Origin: Thiogranum sp.
GTDB taxonomy: Bacteria; Pseudomonadota; Gammaproteobacteria; DSM-19610
Assembly (NCBI GenBank): GCA_030148915.1
Contig: JASBSN010000123.1
Span: forward strand, 1 to 64,000
Direction of reading: 5' to 3'
DNA: 64,000 bases
The position numbers and the translations under genes are program-made. Shown piece by piece: positions 10,394-20,588 of this stretch; position 1 is the first letter of the stretch; each line of letters begins with the position of its first letter. Under the pieces are notes generated by a model, which was given only the letters and a program-made list of their open reading frames with translations, had not been told where the DNA came from and did no database searches.

Positions 10394-11305
10394 CTAGGAG
10401 CGTTTTTTCTTCGCCCGCGCGCGCGGGTGGGCCCGGTCGTAGACCAGCGCCAGTTGTTGGAAGTCGAGGTGGGTGTAGATCTGGGTGGTACTGAGATTGG
10501 CGTGGCCGAGGAGCTCCTGCACGGCGCGCAGGTCGCCGCTGGATTCCAGCATATGAGTGGCGAAGGAATGGCGCAGCGCATGCGGGTGAAGTCTGCGCTC
10601 GAAGCCGGTGTGCCGGGCGCGGTGGCGCAAGCGCTGTTGAACACTGCGCGCGCTGAGGCGGGTGCCGTTACGGCTAATGAACAACGCCTCCTCCTGTGGG
10701 GCGCAGTGCTGGGCGCGTACCGGCAGCCAGGCCTGCAGTGCCGCAATTGCTTTACGCCCGATCGGCATAATGCGCGTCTTGCCGCCCTTGCCGAGCACGC
10801 GTGCCTCGGCGCAGCGCAGGTCGAAGTGCGCCAGGTTCATCGCCGTCAGTTCGGCCAGGCGCAGACCACAGGAATACATCAGTTCCATTATGGTCACATC
10901 GCGCTGCGACAACCAGTCGGGCGTGGCTGCCTCCAGCAGCGATTGAATCGCTTCGATCTCCAGGCTGTGCGGCAGATTACGCGGACTGCGCGGAGCGCGC
11001 ACGTCCTGCGCGGGGTTTTGCGTCAGGACATCGCGCTCAATCAGGTAGCGACAGAAGCTGCGCAATGCCGACAGGCTGCGTTGTACACTGCGGCCACCAA
11101 GACCGCCGCGATGAAGTTGTGCCGCCCAACCGCGCACCTGTGCCGGTTGCAGTTGCTGCCAAGTGGAAATGCCCTGTGAACGGCAATAGCGGAGTACACC
11201 GGCCAGGTCACGCCGATAATTGCTCAGCGTGTGCGGGGAGAGGCGTCGCTCCTCGCGCAGATGCGCCTCAAAGCGCTCCAGCCAGACGCTCTGGCCGGTC
11301 TCCAC
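10394..11305 (-). CDS. xerC: Tyrosine recombinase XerC
   Basis: [55 protein letters not shown]. Confidence 0.96.
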   Translation of the reverse strand: METGQSVWLERFEAHLREERRLSPHTLSNYRRDLAGVLRYCRSQGISTWQQLQPAQVRGWAAQLHRGGLGGRSVQRSLSALRSFCRYLIERDVLTQNPAQDVRAPRSPRNLPHSLEIEAIQSLLEAATPDWLSQRDVTIMELMYSCGLRLAELTAMNLAHFDLRCAEARVLGKGGKTRIMPIGRKAIAALQAWLPVRAQHCAPQEEALFISRNGTRLSARSVQQRLRHRARHTGFERRLHPHALRHSFATHMLESSGDLRAVQELLGHANLSTTQIYTHLDFQQLALVYDRAHPRARAKKKRS

Positions 11306-12006
11306 TAGGGTTTGAATCGGGTCAGCAGGCTGGCTACCAGTTCACCCAGGTGGCTCAGAAACAGGGTGCCCATCCCCGGGTTGAAGCGATGATTTTCGCG
11401 GCTGCCAATGGCGAGCAGGCCGAGCTCGGCGCGCTCGCCCAGCGGAATCACCGCGCAGGATTCTATCGCCGCGGACTGCTCGCCGAACAAAAATACGACC
11501 TGTTCGTGGGTTAAGCGTCCGCATTGTGGCTTGTAGTCGATCAACGGTGTAGGTAGCAGGGCTTTGAGGGTCGCGTCGACAGACAATGACCGGGCGCCGG
11601 TTTCACGTTGGCGTGCTTCGTTCAGGTCCCTCAGGTGGAGCACCAGTGCATCGGCCATGAAATCGTTGCGCAAGCCGTGTTCCAGCGTATCAAGTAGCTC
11701 GACCAGGGAGCCGGCCTTGAGTAGCTCCAGCGTCAGACGATGTATCCGTTCGCTGAGCCGGTCGTTGTCGCGCGCCACTTCGACCAATTCCAGCAGTCGT
11801 CTTCTGAGATCGTGGTTTTGCTCGCGCAGCACTTGAACCTGGCGCTCGATCAGCGATACGGCGGTGCCGCTGGCGTGGCTCAGTTTCAGGGTGGAGAGCA
11901 GTTCGGGGTGGGCATCGAAAAATTCTGGGTGACCGGAGAGGTAGTCGCGGACCTGCTGCGGTTCCGGTACGGCGACGCAGTTTTCGGCGTTGGCCTGTGT
12001 TGTCAT
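11305..12006 (-). CDS. DUF484 family protein
   Basis: VRDYLSGHPEFFDAHPELLSTLKLSHASGTAVSLIERQVQVLREQNHDLRRRL; sits between dapF and xerC. Confidence 0.94.
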   Translation of the reverse strand: MTTQANAENCVAVPEPQQVRDYLSGHPEFFDAHPELLSTLKLSHASGTAVSLIERQVQVLREQNHDLRRRLLELVEVARDNDRLSERIHRLTLELLKAGSLVELLDTLEHGLRNDFMADALVLHLRDLNEARQRETGARSLSVDATLKALLPTPLIDYKPQCGRLTHEQVVFLFGEQSAAIESCAVIPLGERAELGLLAIGSRENHRFNPGMGTLFLSHLGELVASLLTRFKP

Positions 12007-12833
12007 AGTTCTATTGTACCCTCGAATACAAAGGTGGCCGGACCGGTCATCATCACCGGCTCGTTTTCGCCCTTCCAGCTTACCACAAGATTGCCCCCAC
12101 CCAGTTCGGTGGTAACTGTTTCATCCACCAGGCCCTGCAGCCTGGCGACCACCACTGCCGCGCAAGCGCCCGAGCCACAGGCCAGGGTTTCGCCGGCGCC
12201 GCGTTCAAATACCCGCAGACGGATCCTGTCGCGCCCCAGCAGCTGCATGAAACCCACGTTGGCGCGGGCGGGAAAACGCGCATGGGATTCGATGGACGCG
12301 CCCAGGCTGGAGACCGGCGCGGTGGCCACCTCCGGTACCACCAGCACTGCGTGCGGGTTACCCATGGAGACGGCTCCGATGTGGTAGCTTTTACCGTCGA
12401 CCGACAGACTGTAACGTGCCGCACGCTGCTCCGCCGCGAAGGGGATGTCGCCGGGCTCCAGCCGCGGTGCACCCATATCGACGGTCACGCTGTCGTCCTC
12501 GTTAACCATCAGCTCGATACGTCCGCCGGCGGTGTGCACCGGGATGCGCCGCGCCGCAGTCATGGCGCGCGCGCGCACAAAGCGGGCCAGGCAGCGAGCG
12601 CCGTTGCCGCACTGCTCGACTTCACCGCCATCGGCGTTGAAAATACGGTAATGGAACAGCGTGTCGGCGCGTTGCGGGGCGGCGACCAACAGGACCTGGT
12701 CGCAACCGATGCCCCGGCGTCGGTCGGCAAGATGGCGCACTTGGGCGGGCGTCAGTGAGACCGGCTGGCTGATGGCGTCGATAACAATAAAATCGTTGCC
12801 GAGGCCGTGCATTTTGGTGAACTGGAGCTGCAT
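12003..12833 (-). CDS. dapF: Diaminopimelate epimerase
   Basis: MQLQFTKMHGLGNDFIVIDAIS...CGNGARC...ACGSGACAAVV; listed ORF is longer but the family start is at 12833. Confidence 0.97.
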   Translation of the reverse strand: MQLQFTKMHGLGNDFIVIDAISQPVSLTPAQVRHLADRRRGIGCDQVLLVAAPQRADTLFHYRIFNADGGEVEQCGNGARCLARFVRARAMTAARRIPVHTAGGRIELMVNEDDSVTVDMGAPRLEPGDIPFAAEQRAARYSLSVDGKSYHIGAVSMGNPHAVLVVPEVATAPVSSLGASIESHARFPARANVGFMQLLGRDRIRLRVFERGAGETLACGSGACAAVVVARLQGLVDETVTTELGGGNLVVSWKGENEPVMMTGPATFVFEGTIEL

Positions 12834-12929
12834 TGGCCCAGAGTACGGCTTGGCGGACGATTTGCAAGCCGGCCGTAGTCCTCGGCAAGTACCGCACGCA
12901 GGGACCGGCGAGCTACGGCGAACGGGTGT

Positions 12930-13463
12930 GTGGCAGGAGTGAGGACGACAGAGGTGGGCGAGAGCATAACCGCTGGGGTATTGAAGGTCGCAGACACCGG
13001 TCTCGAGCCGCTCAGCGAACTGTTGCGTGGCTACGGGTTGTGCTGCGAATTGCTGGCGGACAGCGAGCCGATCGCGGGCAGTTTCTGGGGCGACAGCGAG
13101 GCCGGGCTGATCGCCGGGCGGTTGCTGCTCAGGGATGACACGCCGATCCACTCGGCCCTGCACGAAGCCTGTCACTATATCTGCATGAATACCGAGCGGC
13201 GTAGCGGTCTGCACACCGATGCCGGCGGCGACTACGATGAGGAAAATGCCGTGTGTTACCTGCAGATTTTGCTCGCCGAACGCCTGCAGGGTGTCGGCAG
13301 CGCGCGACTGATGCGCGATATGGACGCCTGGGGTTACAGTTTCCGCCTGGGCTCGGCGCGCGCCTGGTTCGAGACGGACGCTGCGGACGCCCGCCGCTGG
13401 CTGCAGCAACACGGCCTGATCGACGCCGAGCACAAGCCGCTCTACAGGCTGCGTGGCGCATGA
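12930..13463 (+). CDS. Uncharacterised protein with HExxH motif (HEACHYIC), putative minimal metallopeptidase-like
   Basis: IHSALHEACHYICM...GGDYDEENAVCYLQ; intact 177-aa ORF between dapF and lysA. Confidence 0.75.
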   Translation: MAGVRTTEVGESITAGVLKVADTGLEPLSELLRGYGLCCELLADSEPIAGSFWGDSEAGLIAGRLLLRDDTPIHSALHEACHYICMNTERRSGLHTDAGGDYDEENAVCYLQILLAERLQGVGSARLMRDMDAWGYSFRLGSARAWFETDAADARRWLQQHGLIDAEHKPLYRLRGA

Positions 13464-13467
13464 GGGT

Positions 13468-14715
13468 TCAGAAATCCGGGATCGACTCGCCCTGGTATAG
13501 CTCCTCGATGCTTTCCCGTCGACGCACCAGGTGGGCAGTCTCGCCGTCGACGATAACTTCCGCGGCGCGTGGCCGACTGTTGTAATTTGAGCTCATGCTG
13601 AAGCCGTACGCGCCGGCTGAGCGGATCGCCAGTAAATCGCCCTCGGCGAGCGCCAGGGAGCGCTCCTTGCCAAGAAAATCACCGGTTTCACACACCGGCC
13701 CGACGACATCGTAGTCCCTGCTTGGCGTCTGGCGCGGGATCACCGGGACAATGTCCTGCCAGGCGCCGTACAGCGACGGACGCAGCAGGTCGTTCATGGC
13801 GGCATCGACAATGGCGAAATGTTTGGGCGCGTTTTCTTTCAGGTACAGGACCTGCGTCAGCAAAATCCCGGCGTTGGCCGCTATCGCCCGGCCGGGCTCG
13901 ATGAGAATTTCCTTGCCGCTGCCGGCCAGGCGGGCCAGCAGCGGGCGGACATATTCCGCCGGGGAGGGCGGGCGCTCATCGCGGTAGGTGACGCCGAGCC
14001 CGCCACCCAGATCCAGATGTTGGAGGGCAAGGCCGTCCGATTCGATGCGCTCTACCAGTTCGAGTACCCGGTTGAGGGCATCGACAAACGGGGTGATGGC
14101 GGTCAGCTGCGAGCCGATATGACAGTCGATTCCCGCTACGCGCAGATGCGCGGCGTCGGCTGCCTGACGATAGAGCGCCGGCGCCGACTCGACGCTGATG
14201 CCGAACTTGTTTTCTTTCAGCCCGGTGGAAATATACGGATGGGTTTGCGCATCGACATCCGGATTGACCCTGAGAGAGACCGGCGCGGTAACGCCGTGAG
14301 CGCCTGCCACTTCGTTTAGCCGGCGTAATTCGGTGCCGGATTCGACGTTGAAACAGCGGATTCCGGCGGCCAGCGCGCTTTCCATATCGCCCACCGTTTT
14401 GCCGACGCCGGAGAACACCACCCGCGCCGGATCGGCGCCGACGCGCAGCACGCGGGCCAGTTCGCCGGCAGAGACGATATCGAACCCGGATCCCAGACCA
14501 GCCAACAGCGCCAGTACGGCCAGATTGGAATTGGCTTTGACGGCGTAACACACCAGGTGCGGATGTTCGCCCAGCGCCTGGTCGAACGCTCGCCAGTGGC
14601 GCTCCAGGGTGGCGCGCGAATAGACGTATAACGGCGTGCCGTAGCGCTCGGCGAGCTGTTGCAGGTCGACCGACTCGGCCATCAGGCGCTGATGCTGGTA
14701 GGCGAAAAAATCCAT
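13468..14715 (-). CDS. lysA: Diaminopimelate decarboxylase
   Basis: YAVKANSNLAVLALLAGLGSGFDIVSAGEL...CHIGSQL...GPVCETGDFLG. Confidence 0.98.
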   Translation of the reverse strand: MDFFAYQHQRLMAESVDLQQLAERYGTPLYVYSRATLERHWRAFDQALGEHPHLVCYAVKANSNLAVLALLAGLGSGFDIVSAGELARVLRVGADPARVVFSGVGKTVGDMESALAAGIRCFNVESGTELRRLNEVAGAHGVTAPVSLRVNPDVDAQTHPYISTGLKENKFGISVESAPALYRQAADAAHLRVAGIDCHIGSQLTAITPFVDALNRVLELVERIESDGLALQHLDLGGGLGVTYRDERPPSPAEYVRPLLARLAGSGKEILIEPGRAIAANAGILLTQVLYLKENAPKHFAIVDAAMNDLLRPSLYGAWQDIVPVIPRQTPSRDYDVVGPVCETGDFLGKERSLALAEGDLLAIRSAGAYGFSMSSNYNSRPRAAEVIVDGETAHLVRRRESIEELYQGESIPDF

Positions 14716-14721
14716 GCCGCG

Positions 14722-14901
14722 CTACGGTTCCGTGGACGGCGTGGCGGGGATGGGCGCCGGTGTTTCGACTTTTTCCGGCGGCGTCTGCCCGGGCGGTTCA
14801 TCGGGCAGGTACAGATCGCCGTACTGTCCGCAAGCGGACAGCAGTGCGGCGATCAGCAGCATGGGAGGAGCGTAATACCTGTGGGAACCACCGATTTTCA
14901 T
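14722..14901 (-). CDS. lptM: Small lipoprotein (LptM/YifL-like)
   Basis: Lipobox LLSAC followed by GQYGDLYLPDEP; directly upstream of lysA; 59 aa inside a longer listed ORF. Confidence 0.8.
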   Translation of the reverse strand: MKIGGSHRYYAPPMLLIAALLSACGQYGDLYLPDEPPGQTPPEKVETPAPIPATPSTEP

Positions 14902-15021
14902 GACCGCTTCCGGGATAGCCAAAACAGGCAGTATACGAAGGCGCAGCGCAAAGCCCAAATCCTGCGCGTGCCAGGCAGGCGCCGAGCCGGTACCATGCGC
15001 GGAACCTTCATCGAGGGCGCT

Positions 15022-15702
15022 ATGCTCGAATGCATCGAAATCGAACCGCGAGACCCGGCTACCGGGGCGGTAATCTGGCTGCACGGCCTGGGGGCCGACG
15101 GGCACGACTTCGAGCCATTGGTACGGCAATGGGGTCTGGCGGACGAACTGCGCGTGCGTTTCGTGCTGCCCCACGCGCCGATGCGCCCGGTCACCCTGAA
15201 CGCGGGGATGCGCATGCGCGCCTGGTATGACATCTATAACCTGGAATTTGACGGCCCCGAGGACGGCGCCGGGCTGGAGCAGTCACGCCAGCAAATGCTC
15301 GCGCTTATCGAGCGTGAGCGCAGGCGCGGCATCGACAGCGAGCGCATTCTCCTGGCGGGTTTTTCCCAGGGCGCCGCGGTGATCCTGCACACCGCCTTGC
15401 GCTACGCGCCGCCCCTGGCTGGCGTGCTGGTATTGTCGGCTTATTTGCCCGTGCGCGAGCGACTGGCGGCGGAAAAAAAGGCCGATCCCTCGCGCTTGGC
15501 GCTGCGCGTGGATCACGGCGAGCACGACGCGGTGGTACCTTTGGCGGCCGCGCAGATCTCCGTTGGTACACTGCGGGCCGAGGGCTTTAAGGTCGATTTC
15601 CATACCTACAGCATGGATCACGGCTTATGTCCGAGACAGGTGATCAGTTTACGGGAGTGGCTCTCACGGCGGCTTGGCCCGCCCCCGTCGATACAACGGT
15701 GA
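15022..15702 (+). CDS. Carboxylesterase/phospholipase, alpha/beta hydrolase
   Basis: IWLHGLGADGHDFEP...VRFVLPHAPMRPVTLNAGMRMRAWYDI...LAGFSQGAAV. Confidence 0.94.
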   Translation: MLECIEIEPRDPATGAVIWLHGLGADGHDFEPLVRQWGLADELRVRFVLPHAPMRPVTLNAGMRMRAWYDIYNLEFDGPEDGAGLEQSRQQMLALIERERRRGIDSERILLAGFSQGAAVILHTALRYAPPLAGVLVLSAYLPVRERLAAEKKADPSRLALRVDHGEHDAVVPLAAAQISVGTLRAEGFKVDFHTYSMDHGLCPRQVISLREWLSRRLGPPPSIQR

Positions 15703-15748
15703 GGGCAGCCGCCGGCGCTCAACGCGATCTGCGGCGCGCGCCAGTGCG

Positions 15749-18691
15749 TTAGTCTGCCCGGGCATTCTGCAGCGCCCCATTGAGCAAGCTTTCAATACGT
15801 TTTTTATAATTCAGAAAGTGCACGGTCTGGATTCCGCTGGCGGCATCTTTGACCAACATGGATGGCTTTACGTCGATGTCGGTGATGTAGATTGGATAGC
15901 TGCTGCCGCTGTTTCGCCGGCGGGTAATGTAAAGCGCGACCTCCTGAAATAGCTTCTCGCCGTATTCCAGCGCGGTAAATTCCTGGTGGTCGCAAAAAAT
16001 ACTGAGAGAACCCTGCTGCTCCTCGTCAAGATCTCCGATCACCTGAACATGCATGAAACCGTCTCTGGGTGAGTACGACGGGCCGGTGCAGGCTTCCAGC
16101 CGATACTGGTCACGACCGTCGCCGCTGACCTGAAAATACTGGCAGTCGGCTGTTTCAGTGCGACGCTCGGGCGGATTCATGCTGCGCAGACGGTAGCGCG
16201 CGGCGTCGAGAAACTGCTGGAATTGCCCCAGCAGCGTCTGGCGGCTGTGAAAGGCCACGCTCTGATAAAACAGCGAGCCGCGCTCGTCGAGGATATAGAC
16301 ATAGGCGCGCGGACCGCGGACCTGAAAAAACAGCTGTACGATATCGGCTTTGTTGTGCTCCAGGATAAACGGCAGGGGCGAATCGTCCAGCGCCTGGCGG
16401 TCGATTTTTATCGGGCTGAATGATGCTTGCGCGCTGGCCAGGTGTTGCAGCAGTGCCGGCAGCGAATCGAATTCGACATAGCGGGGGATGTCATGCTCGC
16501 ACTGCAGCACAAAGTAGCGCTGACCGATGCGTAAGGCAAACCGCGCCTGCCGGCGCCAATAGCCGCGGTAGAAAAACTCGCCGACCTCGGCGAACAGTTG
16601 TTCCACTCGCCGCGCTATGATGGGGCCGCGCGAGGAGGAAAAGCTGAAGCAGGGGACCGGCGGCGGGGTGCGCCCTGAGTTTACCGGTGACCAGGCGAAA
16701 TAGTCGCACAGACAATCCGGCAACGCCGTGGGGCCAGAATATCTGAAAGTCAACGCTTCGCCCCAGGAGGTGACATTGATCATCTCGAAGCTGACCGCCA
16801 GGTTCTCCCACTGGCCGCCGTAACTGAGCGGGTCGATACGTTCGCTGACCAGATGCATACCGCTGCGGGTCAGTTTGGACATCGGATCGCGCGCCAGATT
16901 GATGAACAGTCCGGCCTGGCGTACGGCGGCCTGTTCGGCGAGCGCTTGCATGTCGGTTTCCGGTCGTTTGCCGTGAGGGAAAAGCTGTTGCAGGCAGTCG
17001 AGCACACAACTCAACTCCCATTGGCTCAATGGCGTATCCGGGGGTTGGATGCCGATTGTCGACGGGTTGCGATTGATCAGGCCGTTGAAGTGGCACCAGG
17101 CCAGCAGTTCCAGCAGGCCGGCGGTACGTTTCAGCGGCGTATGTTCGCCGCTCTCCCGATGCAGGACGTTGTCGCGGTAGATGGCCCAGCCGCGCTGCTC
17201 GCCGTCTTCGACCCGGTGCAATGACAGGCGTTCTTCCGAAAGATCGCTGGATATACCGGGGTTGATCAGTTCAATTTTTCCGGCCTTGCGCTCGAAGGCG
17301 ACATACAGCTTGCGCCCCAGCAGATTCAGGTCCTCGGAGCGGATCGCCGCAGCGGCCTGCTGATCGCGGCCGAACTGTGACAGCGCCCGGTAGCTGTGCG
17401 TCAGTTCATCGACGAGCATCTGGCGCTCGGCCAGCACGCGGCTGATCTTCCACTGCTTGCGCTGGTCCAATGAGGCCAGCTTGGCCTGACCCCAGCCCCA
17501 GGTCTGCACCAGATTGCTGATCGCGTCGCGACGCCATGATTGGGCGCTGCTCTGACCGGGCCGGCTCATCGGCTCGTTGACTTTGAAATAGAAGCAGCGG
17601 CGCACCAGATCCAGGCGTTCTAGCTCCTTGCGCGCAAACAGGTACTCCTCGACGGTGTTGCACATCATGACGTAAGGGTCCAACTGGTCGAGCTGCAGGT
17701 CCCCTCCGTGCACGGCTTTTTTAAAGCGCAGCGCCAGAATATCGATATCCGGATACTGGTTGGCGTAGGCCTCCATCAGCAGGATCTTGAGAATCGACTT
17801 GTAGGGCGAGTCTACGGCCTTGTACAGCTGCCACAAGGTGGCGCCGAAAAACTCGGCGCTCGGCAGATGGGACAGGCAGCCGAAATCGACAATGTCGTGC
17901 GGTTTGATAAAGCGATTGACGATTAACTTGTCGACGTATTCATCGTAGCGCTGTTCGTGTTCGGGCGGCACCAGCCACCAGACGGGGAAACGCCCGGCAA
18001 CCAACAGCGCGGTGCGGTAAAATTCGTCCAGGAGAAGGTGGTGTTGTGAGCTGCCGGCGTTCTCATTGGAAAGCTGTTGGTGTTGTTGCGCGCGGAAGGA
18101 GGTATCGTCCATCAGAAAAAAATGCGCTTCCAGTCCCAGCGACTCCGCCCAGCTGCGTATGCTTTCGCATTTTTCCCGCAGCTCATCCAGCTCATCCTCG
18201 GGCAACCCGGGGCGATGACAGACCCAGATATCGAAGTCACTGGAGGGGGAATAGGCGATGGTGCCGGTGCTGCCCATGAGGAACAGCGCGTGGATCGAGT
18301 GGCGCTGATGCGCCCGGCGTTGGTAGTTGAAACTTTTCGCCAGTTTGCGCGCCGCCTGGATGCAGCGCTTGCCCGGCGCGTAATCCGAAATGCCGCTGGG
18401 CGTTTTGTTCGACAGATAGCCGGGCAGCATCGGGTGGTTGAGATGAAACAGTAGCGGCAGCAGTTGAATGAACACGCGTTGGCGCGCCTCCAGCGAATCC
18501 TGCATACGCCGCAGCCGATCACTGTTGAGGGCGACAAAGCGGCGCTTGATTGCGCGTATCTCGAGGGCGTCGATATTGATCGGGGTTTCGCGCTGCGCGC
18601 CGAATTCGCCTTGCACCACGCGCCGTTCGTCGCCGGAACGCTGGCCCGGGTCGGGCTTGTGGGGGTTTTGATCGCGCGAGTGAGACAACAA
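15749..18691 (-). CDS. cyaA: Class I adenylate cyclase
   Basis: FLMGSTGTIAYSPSSDFDIWVCHRPGLPEDELDELREKCESIRSWAESLGLEAHFFLMD; 980 aa. Confidence 0.97.
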   Translation of the reverse strand: MLSHSRDQNPHKPDPGQRSGDERRVVQGEFGAQRETPINIDALEIRAIKRRFVALNSDRLRRMQDSLEARQRVFIQLLPLLFHLNHPMLPGYLSNKTPSGISDYAPGKRCIQAARKLAKSFNYQRRAHQRHSIHALFLMGSTGTIAYSPSSDFDIWVCHRPGLPEDELDELREKCESIRSWAESLGLEAHFFLMDDTSFRAQQHQQLSNENAGSSQHHLLLDEFYRTALLVAGRFPVWWLVPPEHEQRYDEYVDKLIVNRFIKPHDIVDFGCLSHLPSAEFFGATLWQLYKAVDSPYKSILKILLMEAYANQYPDIDILALRFKKAVHGGDLQLDQLDPYVMMCNTVEEYLFARKELERLDLVRRCFYFKVNEPMSRPGQSSAQSWRRDAISNLVQTWGWGQAKLASLDQRKQWKISRVLAERQMLVDELTHSYRALSQFGRDQQAAAAIRSEDLNLLGRKLYVAFERKAGKIELINPGISSDLSEERLSLHRVEDGEQRGWAIYRDNVLHRESGEHTPLKRTAGLLELLAWCHFNGLINRNPSTIGIQPPDTPLSQWELSCVLDCLQQLFPHGKRPETDMQALAEQAAVRQAGLFINLARDPMSKLTRSGMHLVSERIDPLSYGGQWENLAVSFEMINVTSWGEALTFRYSGPTALPDCLCDYFAWSPVNSGRTPPPVPCFSFSSSRGPIIARRVEQLFAEVGEFFYRGYWRRQARFALRIGQRYFVLQCEHDIPRYVEFDSLPALLQHLASAQASFSPIKIDRQALDDSPLPFILEHNKADIVQLFFQVRGPRAYVYILDERGSLFYQSVAFHSRQTLLGQFQQFLDAARYRLRSMNPPERRTETADCQYFQVSGDGRDQYRLEACTGPSYSPRDGFMHVQVIGDLDEEQQGSLSIFCDHQEFTALEYGEKLFQEVALYITRRRNSGSSYPIYITDIDVKPSMLVKDAASGIQTVHFLNYKKRIESLLNGALQNARAD

Positions 18692-18702
18692 TCTGTCCGC
18701 GC

Positions 18703-19533
18703 TCAGAGCGCGACGGCGTGCGAGCTGTGAGCCGATCGTGCCTCGGACAAGGCCGTGGCGGCGCGCGCCAGCAGCGTGTTGGCATTGTCGCTGCGACGCC
18801 AGCCGGTAATGCCGTAACAGGTTTCGATGGGCTGGGCGCCGTGCGCCTGGCCGGTCATTTCGCCGATTCGACGGGTCAGTTTGTCGGCGAGGCCAACGGC
18901 GGCCTCCGGAGTGGTTTCGGGCAACACGAGTATAAATTCGTGCCGGTCCGAGCAGCCGATCAGATCGGCCCAGCGTAACTGGTCTTTAAGCAGCCGGGCG
19001 GTATCCACCAGCAGGCCATCGTAGTCCGCTCCCCCGCTTATCTCCATCATGATCACCGCCATGGGGTTGTTATAGCGCCGGGAACGGGCGACCTGGGGCT
19101 CCAGAGCCAGCATTATGCCGCGCTGGTTGAGCAGACCGGTGAGCCGGTCCGTGAGAATATTCTGCCGGAGTTCTTCATTGAGTTTTTCATGCGCATGCTC
19201 CAGCGCGATCTGACTGCTGATGTCGACATAGACGCGTGCCTGCACCGCCTCGCCCTGGTCAAGACAGACCGTGAGTACGCGCAGATGACAATACTCACCC
19301 GCGCTGCCCTCCCACTGGACAGTGCTGTCGCCGCCCAGCAGCGCGCGGGCCGGGTGTGCCTGCAGATCGGCGTAGGCGCGACCTTGCAGGTCAGCCGCCG
19401 CGGCGGGTGCAACCAGGCGCTCGAAGGCGGGGTTGTAGCCGAGAACACAACCGCGCCGGTCCAGCACCAGGAGTGGCAGCGGACTGTTTTCGACAAAGGC
19501 GGTGGCGAGTTGTGCGGACAGGGTGGCCGTCAT
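18703..19533 (-). CDS. PAS domain plus degenerate GGDEF domain protein (signature DRHEF)
   Basis: LTDRLTGLLNQRGIMLALEPQVARSRRYNNPMAVIMMEISGGADYD...LRWADLIGCSDRHEFILVLPET; 11 bp upstream of cyaA on the same strand. Confidence 0.85.
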   Translation of the reverse strand: MTATLSAQLATAFVENSPLPLLVLDRRGCVLGYNPAFERLVAPAAAADLQGRAYADLQAHPARALLGGDSTVQWEGSAGEYCHLRVLTVCLDQGEAVQARVYVDISSQIALEHAHEKLNEELRQNILTDRLTGLLNQRGIMLALEPQVARSRRYNNPMAVIMMEISGGADYDGLLVDTARLLKDQLRWADLIGCSDRHEFILVLPETTPEAAVGLADKLTRRIGEMTGQAHGAQPIETCYGITGWRRSDNANTLLARAATALSEARSAHSSHAVAL

Positions 19534-19859
19534 TGAGGTGCGTCTCCGTGCAAGTCGTTGGGGGATCGTGCGTCTATCTGTTTCAGTAGCGGAAATTGTG
19601 ACGGATTCTTTATAGCTTCCGATACCTGCGTCACACCGTGGAAATTGTCCGACAGGCACTGGGGTTTCGCTTAGCTTTCTGAATTGCATGGAGTTCTCTG
19701 CGCGCGCCCGGTGCTCGGCGGCTCTGGCGTCGGGCCGCACCCGGCGGCGCGCCGGTAGCTTGTTGAAACAGCGACGGTATTCTCCTGCCGCGCCGGTTCA
19801 TTAAATGCCCGATCCTGTCGCTATGTCAGGGAACGCATGGGAATACGCTGACACCTCAA

Positions 19860-20588
19860 GTGATGAAAATTTCGCCGACTGACCAACGGATACTCACTGC
19901 GCTGGCAGTGCTGGCGTGCTTTGCGCCGCCGCTGCGGGGCGCCGAAGTGCGGGGCACGGTCGGTATCAGTTATCAGGGGCTCTATCAGCCGGACCAGACC
20001 AGCCAGGCCCATCCGGTGTCCGTGGCGTTGCTACCGGCGGCCGGCCAACGCTACCTGCGCCGCGGCCCGCAAACAACACGCATAGAGATTGTCGGTAACC
20101 GGATGCAGCCGCCTTTTCTGACGGTGCAGAAAGGGGATAGCGTTGAATTCATCAATCGCGACCACGTGTATCACGAATTATTTTCACTGGCGCCCGGCAA
20201 TCCGGTGAAAGCGCGGCTTGGAAAGGCGGGCGATCGCCGCCACGACCATAAGCGTTTCACCCTCTCCGGAGAGGGCACGGTGCATTTTTTCTGCCGTATT
20301 CACAACAAGAGCTATGCCCGCATCGATGTGGTGGCCACTCCTTACATCCGCATGATCGAGCCGGGGGGAGACTTCGAGTTCAGCGCCTTACCCGCGGGTG
20401 ACTGGCGCTTGCGCCTGGCCTCCCCCGCTGCGGAAACGCTGTGGTACCCGGTATCGGCCGTGACCGCGCCCCCGCCCGTGCAGGTGACGCTGAAATCGCA
20501 TCGCGGCGGCGCACATTCCGGCGCGGACCGGGCGGGCGATATCGATCGGCTCTACCGCGCCGGGGCCGCTCAGGGCGTGGCGCCATGA
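19860..20588 (+). CDS. Cupredoxin-like periplasmic protein (methylamine utilization/plastocyanin-like)
   Basis: Signal peptide; VQKGDSVEFINRDHVYHELFS...GEGTVHFFCRIHNKSYARIDVV. Confidence 0.85.
   Translation: MMKISPTDQRILTALAVLACFAPPLRGAEVRGTVGISYQGLYQPDQTSQAHPVSVALLPAAGQRYLRRGPQTTRIEIVGNRMQPPFLTVQKGDSVEFINRDHVYHELFSLAPGNPVKARLGKAGDRRHDHKRFTLSGEGTVHFFCRIHNKSYARIDVVATPYIRMIEPGGDFEFSALPAGDWRLRLASPAAETLWYPVSAVTAPPPVQVTLKSHRGGAHSGADRAGDIDRLYRAGAAQGVAP

Noticed and set aside
19591-19648. Direct repeat GGAAATTGT twice, 49 bp apart, upstream of the PAS-GGDEF gene
   Set aside because: Only 9 bp and no recognised regulator site; consistent with chance
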